Source: Quadrisphaera sp. RL12-1S (lineage in GTDB: Bacteria; Actinomycetota; Actinomycetes; Actinomycetales; Quadrisphaeraceae). Taken from it: a stretch of DNA of 64,000 nucleotides. The DNA is taken from the NCBI RefSeq assembly GCF_014270065.1, contig NZ_JACNME010000001.1, positions 310,001 to 374,000 of the forward strand. The letters are read 5' to 3'. Shown here in pieces: positions 26,472-34,582 of this stretch. Each line of letters begins with the position of its first letter. Within the stretch, counting starts at the first letter, position 1. Under the pieces are notes generated by a model. It saw nothing but the letters and a program-made list of their open reading frames with translations. It was not told where the DNA came from and did no database searches. A program made the position numbers and the translations under genes.

Positions 26472-27208
26472 TCAGCGCCGGCCGGTCAGCGCTGACCGCA
26501 CCGCGGGCAGGTCCAGCACCTGGGTGAGCGAGGCCACCGCGCTGCGCTCGCCCGGCGGCGCCGACCCCACCCTGTCGACCAGCACGGCCTGCAGCCCCGC
26601 CGCGCGGGCACCGAGCACGTCCACCGCGTGGTCGTCCCCGACGTAGAGCACCTGCTGCGGCACCTGCCCAGGTGCTCGCACACCGCGGTGAAGGCCCCGG
26701 GGCGGGGCTTGGCCACGCCGAGCGCGTCCGCGGCGAACAGCGGCCCCGCGGCCTCGACGAGACCGACGCTCACCAGCTTCTCCCGCTGCAGCTCCTCGAC
26801 GCCGTTGGTGAGGACCGCGGTGAGCAGGCCGCACGCGTGCAGCGCGGCCAGCACCTCCGCCGCGTCGTCGAAGGCGCGCCAGTGGCGGCGGTGCTCCGCG
26901 AGGAAGCCGGCGAAGACGGCGTCCAGCTCCGCGGGGGTGCCCGCGGGGGTGCCCGCGCGAGCACCGACCAGCGGCAGGAACGCCCGCAGGCGCTCGCGGC
27001 GCTGCTCGTCGTGGCTGATCTCGCCGTCGCGCCAGCGGGTGAAGTGCTCCTCCTCGAGGGCGAACCAGCGGGACTCGAGCTCGGTGCTCGACCCCACCCC
27101 GCGCGCACCCAGCCAGGAGCGCAGGGCGGCGGTGGCTGCGCCGACGTGGTCGACGAGGGTGGCGTCCAGGTCGAACACCACCGCACGCACGGCCCGATCG
27201 GTGGTCAC
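26472..27208 (-). pseudogene. HAD-family hydrolase, interrupted by a frameshift
   Basis: The N-terminal part (AVVFDLDATLVDHVG with the two catalytic Asp, AVLTNGVEELQREKL, GVAKPRPGAFTAVCEHLG) is in one frame; the remaining conserved part (VPQQVLYVGDDHAVDVLGA, the HAD motif IV) is in another. The frame changes at about 26664-26669, where one base is missing in a short C run. With one base restored the protein would be a normal haloacid-dehalogenase-type phosphatase of about 245 residues. GTG 27208 follows the SDR stop by 2 nt. Real decay or a sequencing error are both possible. Confidence 0.8.
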
Positions 27209-27210
27209 CG

Positions 27211-28116
27211 TCAGGCGGGCACGCCGACCATGGCCGCGGAGCGCTCCCACAGCCCGCGGGCCAGCGCCACGTCGTCGGCCTGGCGGTTCGGTCGGCCGGG
27301 GGCGAACCGGTCGAGGTAGGCGCCGTCGACGGTCTCGGGGTCGGGCCGGGTGGCCAGGGCGAGCAGCGGCGCCGCCCCCTCCTCGGAGGTGATGGTGAAG
27401 ACGCGGCTCAGCGGGGGGCTGTAGAGCACCCGCACCACGGGGGTGTCCGCTCCGAAGGCGGTGCCGACCACGCCGGGGTGGAAGCACGAGGCGGTCGCGG
27501 TGCCGCCCAGGCGCCGCGACAGCTCGCGCGTGAAGAGGACGTTCTCCAGCTTGGTGGTGCCGTAGACCTTGAAGCTGCGGTAGCGGCCGGCAGTGCTGTC
27601 GAGGTCGTCGAGGTCGACCCGCCCGAAGCTGTTGGCGCGGCTGGACGTGGTGATGACCCGCGCCCCCGGCGTCGCCTCGACGCGCTCGCGCAGCAGCGCG
27701 GTGAGCAGGAACGTGGCCAGGTGGTTGACCTGGAAGGTCTTCTCGTGGCCGTCCACCGTGGTCACGCGCTGGGGGAAGGTGCCGCCGGCGTTGTTGGCGA
27801 GGACGTCGATGCGCTCGCAGCGCTCGAGCACCTCGGCGGCGGCGCGGCGCACGTCGTCGAGGCGGGTGAAGTCGGCCAGGACCGGGTCCACGCCCAGCTC
27901 GGCGGCCAGCGCACGGGTGCGCTGCGGGTCGCGGCCCAGCGGCACGACGGTGGCGCCGGCGGCGGCGAACCTGCGGGCGGCGGCCGCGCCGATGCCGGAG
28001 CTGGCGCCGGAGACGACGACGGTGCGGCCCTCGAGGCGGGGCAGGGCCCCGCCGGGGGTGGTGCTGGGAGCGCTGGACACCCCCACAGGATCGGCGCTGG
28101 CCGTGCGGTCGGCCAT
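27211..28116 (-). CDS. Short-chain dehydrogenase/reductase
   Basis: A 301-residue SDR resembling the retinol-dehydrogenase/WWOX-like group. VVSGASSGIGAAAARRF binds NAD(P), LANNAGG is the central motif, and the catalytic Tyr and Lys are in YGTTKLEN. The C-terminal segment LYSPPLSRVFTITSEEGA is shared with plant-type chlorophyll-related reductases. The substrate is unknown. It probably forms a two-gene unit with the HAD gene downstream. ATG 28116 has no clear ribosome-binding site. Confidence 0.82.
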   Translation of the reverse strand: MADRTASADPVGVSSAPSTTPGGALPRLEGRTVVVSGASSGIGAAAARRFAAAGATVVPLGRDPQRTRALAAELGVDPVLADFTRLDDVRRAAAEVLERCERIDVLANNAGGTFPQRVTTVDGHEKTFQVNHLATFLLTALLRERVEATPGARVITTSSRANSFGRVDLDDLDSTAGRYRSFKVYGTTKLENVLFTRELSRRLGGTATASCFHPGVVGTAFGADTPVVRVLYSPPLSRVFTITSEEGAAPLLALATRPDPETVDGAYLDRFAPGRPNRQADDVALARGLWERSAAMVGVPA

Positions 28117-28132
28117 CCGGCACCCGCCCGCC

Positions 28133-28138
28133 TAGCCT
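28133..28138 (+). promoter_or_regulatory. -10 element for leaderless abrB-type gene
   Basis: TAGCCT ends 6 nt before GTG 28145. Confidence 0.5.
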
Positions 28139-28144
28139 GGCTCC

Positions 28145-29251
28145 GTGGCGTGGCTGGTGGTCGCGGCGGCGACCGCCGCGCTCGCGGCGGGGATGGCGCG
28201 CCTCGGCGTCCCCTCCGCGACGCTCTTCGCCGCTCTCCTCGCGGGCCTGGGGGTGGCGCTGTCCGGGTGGCCGCGCACCCGGTGGCGGCGCGGGGAGCGG
28301 CTGGAGCTGCCGCCGCGCGTCGCCCAGGGCGCGCAGGCGGTGCTGGGCGTGCTGTCGGGGGCGCTGCTGCAGCCCGACACCCTGGCGCAGCTGGGCGCCT
28401 CGTGGGCCCCGGTCCTGGCCGCGGTCCTCGCGACGCTGCTGGTGAGCGTGCTGGCTGGACTGCTGCTGGGGCTGCGGCGCGACGTCGACGCCGCCACCGG
28501 CTCCTTCGCCATGGTCGCCGGCGGCGCGTCCGGGCTGACCGCCATCGCCGGTGAGCTGGGCGCTGACCAGCGCGTGGTGGCCGTGGTGCAGTACCTGCGG
28601 GTGCTCCTCATCCTGCTGGCGATGCCGGTGGTGGCGGTGCTGCTGGGCGGCGGCTCCGGCGCGGCGGCGCCGGCGGCCTCGGGCGGCGGCTCGAGCGGGG
28701 GGCTCACGGCGAGCGCGGCGCCGTGGTGGCTGGACCTGCTGTTCACGGCGGTCGTCGCGGTGGCGGGGACCTGGCTGGCGCGCCTGGCGAAGCTGCCGGC
28801 CGGTCCGCTGCTCGGGCCCATGGTGCTGGCCGCCGCGGTCTCGGCGACCGGCCTGGCGCAGGGCGCGACGGTGCCCGGGCCGGTGCTGCAGGTGGCGTTC
28901 GCGCTCATCGGGCTGCAGGTGGGCCTGTCGTTCACGCGCTCGAACCTGCGGACCGTGGGGAGGGTGCTCCCGACGGCGCTGCTGCTCACCGTCGGCGTCA
29001 TCGCCGCGACGGCTGCGGTCGGTGTCCCCCTGCTGCACCTGGCCGGGGCGTCCACGCTGGACGCCTACCTCGCCACCACTCCCGGTGGTCTCTACGCGGT
29101 GGTGGCGACCTCGGCGGACAGCGGCGGCGACACCACGCTGGTGCTGGCGGTCCAGGTGCTGCGGCTGCTCGTGATGCTGCTGCTGGCGCCGCTCATCGGT
29201 GCCGCCCTGGGCCGAGGAGGACGACGACGGCGGTCGCACGCGCGACGGTGA
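28145..29251 (+). CDS. AbrB-family (PF05145-type) membrane protein
   Basis: A 368-residue integral membrane protein with two homologous halves, each with about five helices. SFAMVAGGASGLTAIAGELGADQRVVAVVQYLR and LDAYLATTPGGLYAVVATSADSGGDTTLVLAVQVLR contain the paired G-A/P-G-G and VQxLR signatures of this family. Earlier labels such as ammonia monooxygenase or AbrB regulator are misleading: it is a putative transporter. The substrate is unknown. Confidence 0.8.
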   Translation: MAWLVVAAATAALAAGMARLGVPSATLFAALLAGLGVALSGWPRTRWRRGERLELPPRVAQGAQAVLGVLSGALLQPDTLAQLGASWAPVLAAVLATLLVSVLAGLLLGLRRDVDAATGSFAMVAGGASGLTAIAGELGADQRVVAVVQYLRVLLILLAMPVVAVLLGGGSGAAAPAASGGGSSGGLTASAAPWWLDLLFTAVVAVAGTWLARLAKLPAGPLLGPMVLAAAVSATGLAQGATVPGPVLQVAFALIGLQVGLSFTRSNLRTVGRVLPTALLLTVGVIAATAAVGVPLLHLAGASTLDAYLATTPGGLYAVVATSADSGGDTTLVLAVQVLRLLVMLLLAPLIGAALGRGGRRRRSHARR

Positions 29252-29283
29252 GCCGCGCCCGTCGTCGTCGTCGGAGAGGAGGC

Positions 29284-29670
29284 TCAGACGTCGACGCGGT
29301 AGGGCAGCGCCAGCTCGTCGCCGGGCAGGCCGCGGATGGCCCAGTCGTGGCGGGGGGTCTCGATGACGGTGACCTCGAGGTCCGCGGGCTCGACGCCGAG
29401 GGCGGCGACGTCGCGGTAGAGGCGGGCGTAGAAGGCCTTCTTGGTCTCCACCGCCCGCCCTTCGAACATGAGCACCTCGATGACGACGTAGCGCTCGGTG
29501 CGGCCCTCGGGGGTGGGGAAGTCCTCCGCGGTCAGGGGGAAGAACCGGTGGAAGCGCTTGGTGGGCGGCAGCTGGAGGACGTCGACGGCGGCGGCGTGGA
29601 TCACGTCGGACAGGGCCTGCCGCACGGCGGGCAGGAAGGTGTCGCGGCCGTAGACCTTGAACTGCGCCAT
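29284..29670 (-). CDS. Tautomerase-superfamily protein lacking the N-terminal proline
   Basis: A 128-residue protein with the pattern KRFHRFFPLTAEDFP and RYVVIEVLMFEGRAVETKKAFYARLY, typical of MSAD-like tautomerase-family proteins common in actinobacteria. The catalytic Pro expected right after Met is replaced: the chain begins M-A-Q-F. Starting upstream does not supply it either. Activity as a tautomerase is therefore doubtful, or another start is used. ATG 29670 is the best candidate. Confidence 0.75.
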   Translation of the reverse strand: MAQFKVYGRDTFLPAVRQALSDVIHAAAVDVLQLPPTKRFHRFFPLTAEDFPTPEGRTERYVVIEVLMFEGRAVETKKAFYARLYRDVAALGVEPADLEVTVIETPRHDWAIRGLPGDELALPYRVDV

Positions 29671-29714
29671 GGGCAGACGCTGCCACACCGCGCGAGCGGT
29701 GGACGTGCGAGAGT

Positions 29715-29733
29715 GGTACCACATCGGTACCAT
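29715..29733. promoter_or_regulatory. Candidate toxin-antitoxin operator and -10 element
   Basis: GGTACCA occurs at 29715-29721 and 29726-29732, 11 bp apart (one helical turn). The first copy is part of the perfect palindrome TGGTACCA, and the second overlaps the TACCAT -10 element (29728-29733), which ends 6 nt before GTG 29740. Ribbon-helix-helix antitoxins bind repeated sites like these. Confidence 0.55.
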
Positions 29734-29739
29734 GGCGTG

Positions 29740-29937
29740 GTGGCCATGAACCTCCGCCTGACCGAGGCCGAGTCCGACGCGCTGCGCGCTCGAGCCGAAC
29801 AGGAAGGACGCTCCATGCAGGAGGTGGCTCGGGCGGCCATCAACGCCTACGTGTCCGACCGCCCTGCGCGGCTGCGCGCTGCCATCGAGAAGGTGCGCTC
29901 GGAGGACGCGGAGCTCCTCGCGCGCCTGGCCAGGTGA
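29740..29937 (+). CDS. Ribbon-helix-helix antitoxin
   Basis: A 65-residue protein. MNLRLTEAESDALRARAEQEGRSMQEVARAAI is a typical RHH DNA-binding segment, followed by a charged C-terminal helix that would wrap the toxin. The Doc-type toxin gene starts in the overlap GTGA at 29934-29937. GTG 29740 is favoured by the TACCAT spacing; ATG 29746 is possible. It probably represses its own promoter together with the toxin. Confidence 0.85.
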   Translation: MAMNLRLTEAESDALRARAEQEGRSMQEVARAAINAYVSDRPARLRAAIEKVRSEDAELLARLAR

Positions 29938-30314
29938 GGGGGCGATCCGTGGAGCCCCTCACCACAGAGGACCTCCTCGAGATCGCCGCCGGCGTCGTCG
30001 AGGGCGTGCAGGTCCGCGATCTCGGCCTGCTGGCATCGGCCGCCGCGCGGCCCCAGACGACGGTGTTCGGGCGGGACGCCTACCCCGACCTCGCCGACAA
30101 GGCCGCCGCTCTCCTGCACTCGCTAGCGCGCAACCACCCGCTCGTCGACGGCAACACGAGGCTCGCGTGGTCGGCGGCACGCGTCCTGTGCCTGCTGAAC
30201 GACGCGGACCTCGTGATGCCGGTCGATGACGCCGAGCGGGTGGTCCTCGCGGCAGCCGCCGGCGAGCTGGACGCCGCTGCGCTGAGCGAGATCGTGCGAC
30301 GCCACCTGCGCTGA
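29934..30314 (+). CDS. Doc-family toxin (Fic fold)
   Basis: A 126-residue Fic/Doc protein. The active-site motif HPLVDGNTRLAW keeps the catalytic His and the D-G-N-x-R anion-binding residues. Doc proteins inactivate EF-Tu by phosphorylation. GTG 29934 overlaps the antitoxin stop; GTG 29949 is an alternative. The length and small N-terminal lobe fit Doc rather than full Fic AMP transferases. Confidence 0.88.
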   Translation: MRGRSVEPLTTEDLLEIAAGVVEGVQVRDLGLLASAAARPQTTVFGRDAYPDLADKAAALLHSLARNHPLVDGNTRLAWSAARVLCLLNDADLVMPVDDAERVVLAAAAGELDAAALSEIVRRHLR

Positions 30315-30372
30315 GGGCTCGCCCCTTCTCCGCGGGCCGGCGCGGGACCCTGGCCAGCGGCGGCCCGCGCCC

Positions 30373-30378
30373 TACGCT
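30373..30378 (+). promoter_or_regulatory. -10 element for a leaderless membrane-protein gene
   Basis: TACGCT ends 8 nt before ATG 30387. Confidence 0.45.
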
Positions 30379-30386
30379 CACCGGCC

Positions 30387-30773
30387 ATGAGCAGCAGCGC
30401 GGCCCCCCCGGACGCGACCGCCCCCGCGGCGCGACGCCCCCGCTCGACCCTCGACCTCGTCGTCACCACCGCGCTGCTCGTCCTCGCGGTGGCGGCCGCC
30501 GCCGCGGGGACGTTCGCCGGCCTCTTCCTCGTCATGGCCAGCGACAGCTGCGGCATCCAGGCCGAGTGCTCCACGCTCGGGCTCACCGCCGGAGTGGGGG
30601 TCTCCGCCCTCGGTCCCTGGGTCGGGGTGCTCGGCTTCGGGGTCTGGGCGGTGGTGCGGGTGGTGCGCCGGCGCCTCGCCTGGTGGACCGCGCTGGCGGC
30701 CCTGCTCGCCGTGCCCGCGCTGTGGTTCGCGGGAGCGGGGCTCGTGTGGCTGAGCGTCGGCGGCGGCCGGTGA
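30387..30773 (+). CDS. Small membrane protein of unknown function
   Basis: A 128-residue protein with three hydrophobic segments at about residues 25-50, 65-88 and 95-120. Between the first two lies SDSCGIQAECST with two Cys that could form an extracellular disulfide. N-terminal residues 1-20 are basic and Ala/Pro rich. No family is recognised. It precedes menB but is separated by 52 bp with its own promoter element. Confidence 0.6.
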   Translation: MSSSAAPPDATAPAARRPRSTLDLVVTTALLVLAVAAAAAGTFAGLFLVMASDSCGIQAECSTLGLTAGVGVSALGPWVGVLGFGVWAVVRVVRRRLAWWTALAALLAVPALWFAGAGLVWLSVGGGR

Positions 30774-30813
30774 CGGCCGCCGCGGGCGGGGACCCCCGGC
30801 GGGCGAGGCTGCC

Positions 30814-30819
30814 TAGGGT
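30814..30819 (+). promoter_or_regulatory. -10 element for leaderless menB
   Basis: TAGGGT ends 6 nt before GTG 30826. Confidence 0.55.
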
Positions 30820-30825
30820 GACCTG

Positions 30826-31779
30826 GTGAGCGCGCTGCCCGAGGTCTCGGACACCTTCGACGCCGAGGCCTGGGCGGTCGTGCCCGGCTTCGAGGGGCTG
30901 ACGGACACCACCTACCACCGGTGCGTGCTGCCGGGCGCCGCCGGCGGCACGGTGCGGATCGCCTTCGACAGGCCCCACGTCCGCAACGCGTTCCGCCCGC
31001 ACACGGTCGACGAGCTGTACCGCGCCCTCGACCACGCCCGCCGCTCCCCCGACGTCGGCTGCGTGCTGCTCACCGGCAACGGACCGTCCCCCAAGGACGG
31101 CGGGCACTCCTTCTGCTCCGGCGGCGACCAGCGCATCCGCGGCCGCTCCGGCTACCAGTACGCGGCCGGCGACGCGCCCGACGAGACCTCGGCGGGCGTC
31201 GACGCCCGCCGCACCGCGGCCGAGGGCGGGCGGCTGCACGTCCTCGAGGTGCAGCGCCTCATCCGGACGATGCCGAAGGTCGTCGTCGCCGTCGTGCCGG
31301 GATGGGCCGCCGGCGGGGGGCACAGCCTGCACGTGGTGTGCGACCTCACCGTCGCCAGCCGCGAGCACGCCCGGTTCAAGCAGACCGACGCCGACGTCGG
31401 CAGCTTCGACGCCGGGTACGGCTCCGCCTACCTGGCGCGCATGGTCGGTCAGAAGCGGGCGCGGGAGATCTTCTTCCTGGGCCGGGAGTACTCGGCGCAG
31501 GACATGGCCGAGATGGGTGCGGTGAACGTCGTGGCCGACCACGCCGACCTCGAGCGCGAGGCGCTGCGCGTGGCCGCCGAGGTGTGCGGCAAGAGCCCCA
31601 CGGCGCAGCGGATGCTGAAGTTCGCGTTCAACCTCGTGGACGACGGGCTCATGGGCCAGCAGGTGTTCGCCGGGGAGGCGACGCGGCTGGCGTACATGAC
31701 CGACGAGGCCGTGGAGGGGCGGGACTCGTTCTTGCAGCGCCGCGAGCCCGACTGGTCCCCGTTCCCCTACTACTTCTGA
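30826..31779 (+). CDS. menB: 1,4-Dihydroxy-2-naphthoyl-CoA synthase
   Basis: A 317-residue crotonase-fold enzyme. FDRPHVRNAFRPHTVDEL, SFCSGGDQRIRG, AGGGHSLHVVCDLTVAS, DADVGSFDAGYGSAYLARMVG and FAFNLVDDGLMGQQ are MenB signatures; the SFDAG loop carries the catalytic Asp. It cyclises o-succinylbenzoyl-CoA to DHNA-CoA. An acyl-CoA dehydrogenase-like gene follows after 21 bp and is probably co-transcribed. Confidence 0.96.
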   Translation: MSALPEVSDTFDAEAWAVVPGFEGLTDTTYHRCVLPGAAGGTVRIAFDRPHVRNAFRPHTVDELYRALDHARRSPDVGCVLLTGNGPSPKDGGHSFCSGGDQRIRGRSGYQYAAGDAPDETSAGVDARRTAAEGGRLHVLEVQRLIRTMPKVVVAVVPGWAAGGGHSLHVVCDLTVASREHARFKQTDADVGSFDAGYGSAYLARMVGQKRAREIFFLGREYSAQDMAEMGAVNVVADHADLEREALRVAAEVCGKSPTAQRMLKFAFNLVDDGLMGQQVFAGEATRLAYMTDEAVEGRDSFLQRREPDWSPFPYYF

Positions 31780-31800
31780 CCCCTGCTGAGGAGCACGGCC

Positions 31801-32859
31801 GTGGCTGACCTGACACCCCGGGAGCAGGCGCGCGTCCTCGCCGCGGAGCTGCTGGCCCCCAGGGCGGGCGCCGTCGAGGCCGCCGGCGCGGTGCCGCGCT
31901 CCCACCTCGACGCGCTCGCCGCGGCGGGCCTGCGCGCGGCCGAGGGCGAGGACGCGCTCGCCGTGGTCGAGGAGCTGGCCGCCGGAGACCTGGCCACGGC
32001 GTTCGTCTGGATCCAGCAGGTGGGCGTGGCGCGCTGGCTGGGTGCTGCAAGCGCTCAGGACGAGCGGTGGGCGGCGCAGCTGGCGGACCTGCGCGCCGGA
32101 CGGGCGCACGCGGGCATCGCCCTGCAGGCCGCGCTCCGCCCGGGCCCGGCGGCCGTGGTGGCCCGCCCGGTCGGCGACGACGACGAGCGCGGCGACGGCT
32201 GGGTGCTGGACGGCGCGGTGCCCTGGGTGACCGGCTGGGGCCTGCTCGACGCGGTGCTCCTCACCGCGCGGGACGGGGAGGAGGTGCTCTTCCTGCTGCT
32301 GGACCTGGGCGAGGTGCGCCGTGGCGGCGAGGTGCCGGGGCTGCGGGGCGAGCTGCTCCCGCTGGCCGCCGTGCGGGCCAGCCGCACCGTGGAGCTGCAC
32401 CTCGACGGCTTCCGCGTGGGCGCGGACCGGCTGGTGGCGCGCGGTCAGCACGCCGCCCTCCTCGCCGGCGACGCCGCCGGGCTGCGGCCCAACGGCTCCC
32501 TCGCCCTGGGACTCGTGCAGCGCTGCGTGCGGGCGATGGCCGCCGACGAGCGCCACGCCGAGCGGGGCGCAGCGCTCGCGGAGGAGGTGGAGGCCGTGCG
32601 GGCGCGGCTGGACGCCGCCGGGCCCGAGGACCTGCCGGCCGCGCGGGCAGCCGCCGTCGACCTGGCGTGGCGGGCTGCGGCAGCGCTGGCGCTGGTGACC
32701 GGCAGCAGCGCGGTCATCGCCCCCTCGCTGGCCGAGCGGACGGTGCGCGAGGCGCTGTTCCTGCTGGTCTTCGGCTCGCGCCCCGCGATCCGGGAGGCGC
32801 TGCTGGACGGGCTGCTGCCCGGCTCGCCGCCCGTTGCGCTGGGCGGTCGCCCGGGCTGA
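31801..32859 (+). CDS. Acyl-CoA dehydrogenase-like protein, likely catalytically altered
   Basis: A 352-residue protein with ACAD architecture: helical N-domain with GDLATAFVWIQQVGVARWL, a middle beta domain (GWVLDGAVPWVTGWGLLDAVLL, TVELHLDGFRVGADRLV) and a helical C-domain. The usual C-terminal catalytic Glu/G-G-x-G-Y motif region is replaced by SSAVIAPSLAERTVREALFLL, so dehydrogenase activity is uncertain. GTG 31801 follows the menB stop by 21 bp with GAGGAG as ribosome-binding site. Its position after menB is notable. Confidence 0.75.
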   Translation: MADLTPREQARVLAAELLAPRAGAVEAAGAVPRSHLDALAAAGLRAAEGEDALAVVEELAAGDLATAFVWIQQVGVARWLGAASAQDERWAAQLADLRAGRAHAGIALQAALRPGPAAVVARPVGDDDERGDGWVLDGAVPWVTGWGLLDAVLLTARDGEEVLFLLLDLGEVRRGGEVPGLRGELLPLAAVRASRTVELHLDGFRVGADRLVARGQHAALLAGDAAGLRPNGSLALGLVQRCVRAMAADERHAERGAALAEEVEAVRARLDAAGPEDLPAARAAAVDLAWRAAAALALVTGSSAVIAPSLAERTVREALFLLVFGSRPAIREALLDGLLPGSPPVALGGRPG

Positions 32860-32944
32860 GCGCACCGACCTCTCGCGCGCCCGTCACCGGCCGTCCACCC
32901 GGACGACGCCGCCGGGCGCTCCGGGGCCGTTACACAGGCGGTCT

Positions 32945-33682
32945 GTGAGCGCGACCACCTCCGCCCTCCCGGTCCCCGACTCGCTCGCGGGGCTGCCGAG
33001 CCAGCGCCTGCGGCACGGCGGAGGGGCCTGCGCGGGGGGCGCCGCGACCCTCCGCCCGGTCAAGCCCCTCCTGCGCGGGTGGCTGCACGCCGGGTTCGTG
33101 CCGGTGGTGCTGGCTGCCGCGGTGGTGCTCCTCCCGCGAGCCGGGACCCCCGCGCAGACCGGAGCGGTGCTGGTCTACCTCACCGTCAGCGCGGTGCTGT
33201 TCGCCACGAGCGCGCTGTACCACCGCCTCCGCTGGTCGCCCCGGGCGCTGCTGCGCGTGCAGCGCCTCGACCACGGCAACATCCCGCTCGCGGTGGCCGC
33301 CTGCGCCACCCCGCTGCTCGTGGTGGGGCTGCCCGGGCGCGAGGGCGCCCCGCTGCTGATCGCGCTGTGGACGGCCGCGGTGCTGGCGGCAGCCGCCCGC
33401 TGGCTCTGGCCGAGCTGCCCGCGCTCGCTGCACACGGCGGGCACGGTGGCCCTCGGGTGGGCGGTGGTGCCCTCGCTGCCGGCGGTGGTGGCCCACGGGC
33501 AGCCGGGCGCGGCCGCGCTCGTCGTCGTCGGCGGGGTGCTGTTCACGGCAGGTGGCGCCGTGTACGCGACGCGGTGGCCGGAGCCGTCGCCGCGGTGGTT
33601 CGGCCACCACGAGGTCTTCCACGCCCTCACGGTGGTGGCGTGGCCGGTGCACGCCGCAGCGGTCTGGCTGCTGTGCGGTTGA
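32945..33682 (+). CDS. Hemolysin III/PAQR-family membrane protein (copy 1)
   Basis: A 245-residue seven-helix protein. The PAQR metal-site motifs are present: SALYHRLRW (S-x3-H), RLDHGNI and HHEVFHAL (H-x3-H). A 45-residue N-terminal tail is specific to this copy. Bacterial members are of uncertain function, though the fold resembles hydrolases acting on lipids. GTG 32945 lacks a good ribosome-binding site, and no perfect -10 element is found. A paralogue follows immediately. Confidence 0.82.
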   Translation: MSATTSALPVPDSLAGLPSQRLRHGGGACAGGAATLRPVKPLLRGWLHAGFVPVVLAAAVVLLPRAGTPAQTGAVLVYLTVSAVLFATSALYHRLRWSPRALLRVQRLDHGNIPLAVAACATPLLVVGLPGREGAPLLIALWTAAVLAAAARWLWPSCPRSLHTAGTVALGWAVVPSLPAVVAHGQPGAAALVVVGGVLFTAGGAVYATRWPEPSPRWFGHHEVFHALTVVAWPVHAAAVWLLCG

Positions 33683-33781
33683 CCTCCGGCGGCGCTGGAG
33701 CCCTGTCCGCTGCCAGGTGGACGTGGTAGACCGGACCGGGATGACGGCGTCCCGACCCCCGACACCCCGGAGGTGCCCCGC

Positions 33782-34483
33782 ATGAGCGCGTCCCAGCCGG
33801 TGCCCTCGCGGGTCTCCGCCCCTTCCCCCGCCGCGATCGCCCCGGTGCTCAAGCCGCTCCTGCGGGGCTGGCTCCACGCCGGCGCGGCGCCCCTGGTGCT
33901 CGCCGCCGGCATCGTGCTGGTGTGCGTGGCAGCCCAGCGCAGCGGCGCGGCCACCACCACCGCCGTGGCCGTCTACGCGGGAGCCAGCACCCTGCTGTTC
34001 GCCACCAGCGCCGTCTACCACCGCTTCCGGTGGTCGGACCGGGCGCGGCTGTGGCTGATGCGCGCCGACCACGGCAACATCCCGCTGGTCATCGCCGGGT
34101 CCATGACGCCGGTGGCGCTGCTGGGCCTCACCGGCGGCTGGCGCGTCGGGGTGCTGGCCACGGTGTGGACCGCGGCGCTGCTGGCGGTGGCGTTCCGGTG
34201 GCTGTGGCCGAGGTGCCCGCGAGCGCTGCACACGAGCATCTCCCTGGTGCTGGGCTGGGCGCTGCTGCCCGCGCTGCCGGTGCTGCTCTCCCACGGCGGG
34301 GTGGCGGTGTTCACGCTGGTCCTGGTGGGCGGCGCCCTCTACACCGTCGGCGGGGTGGTGTACGGGCTCAAGCGCCCGAACCCGTGGCCGCGGACCTTCG
34401 GCTTCCACGAGGTCTTCCACGCCCTGACGCTGCTGGCCTGGCCAGCGCACTACGTGGCCATCAGCCTGCTGGCCTACCGCTGA
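33782..34483 (+). CDS. Hemolysin III/PAQR-family membrane protein (copy 2)
   Basis: A 233-residue paralogue of the upstream gene. It shares VKPLLRGWLHAG/LKPLLRGWLHAG, the S-x3-H motif in SAVYHRFRW, RADHGNIPLVIAG and HEVFHALTLLAWPAH. The start is ATG 33782 with CCGGAGGTG as ribosome-binding site. Separation from copy 1 is 99 bp. The duplication looks old, because identity is concentrated in the motif regions while the N-termini and loops differ. Confidence 0.85.
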   Translation: MSASQPVPSRVSAPSPAAIAPVLKPLLRGWLHAGAAPLVLAAGIVLVCVAAQRSGAATTTAVAVYAGASTLLFATSAVYHRFRWSDRARLWLMRADHGNIPLVIAGSMTPVALLGLTGGWRVGVLATVWTAALLAVAFRWLWPRCPRALHTSISLVLGWALLPALPVLLSHGGVAVFTLVLVGGALYTVGGVVYGLKRPNPWPRTFGFHEVFHALTLLAWPAHYVAISLLAYR

Positions 34484-34582
34484 CGCGTCCTCGCCCGACC
34501 TCTCGACCCGCCGCAAGTTCGAACGGGCGCGCACCGACGCGAAGGCGGCGAGCCCCGGCGCCCGCTGCTGCTGAGGCCCGGG

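Noticed and set aside
26660-26675. Programmed frameshift in the HAD gene
   Set aside because: No slippery heptamer, downstream stem or Shine-Dalgarno-like stimulator is visible, and this family is not known to use frameshifting; a lesion or sequencing error is simpler.
34510-34530. LexA-box-like sequence (agttcgaacg)
   Set aside because: The GAAC-N4-GTTC spacing of actinobacterial SOS boxes is not met, and no SOS-type gene is adjacent.
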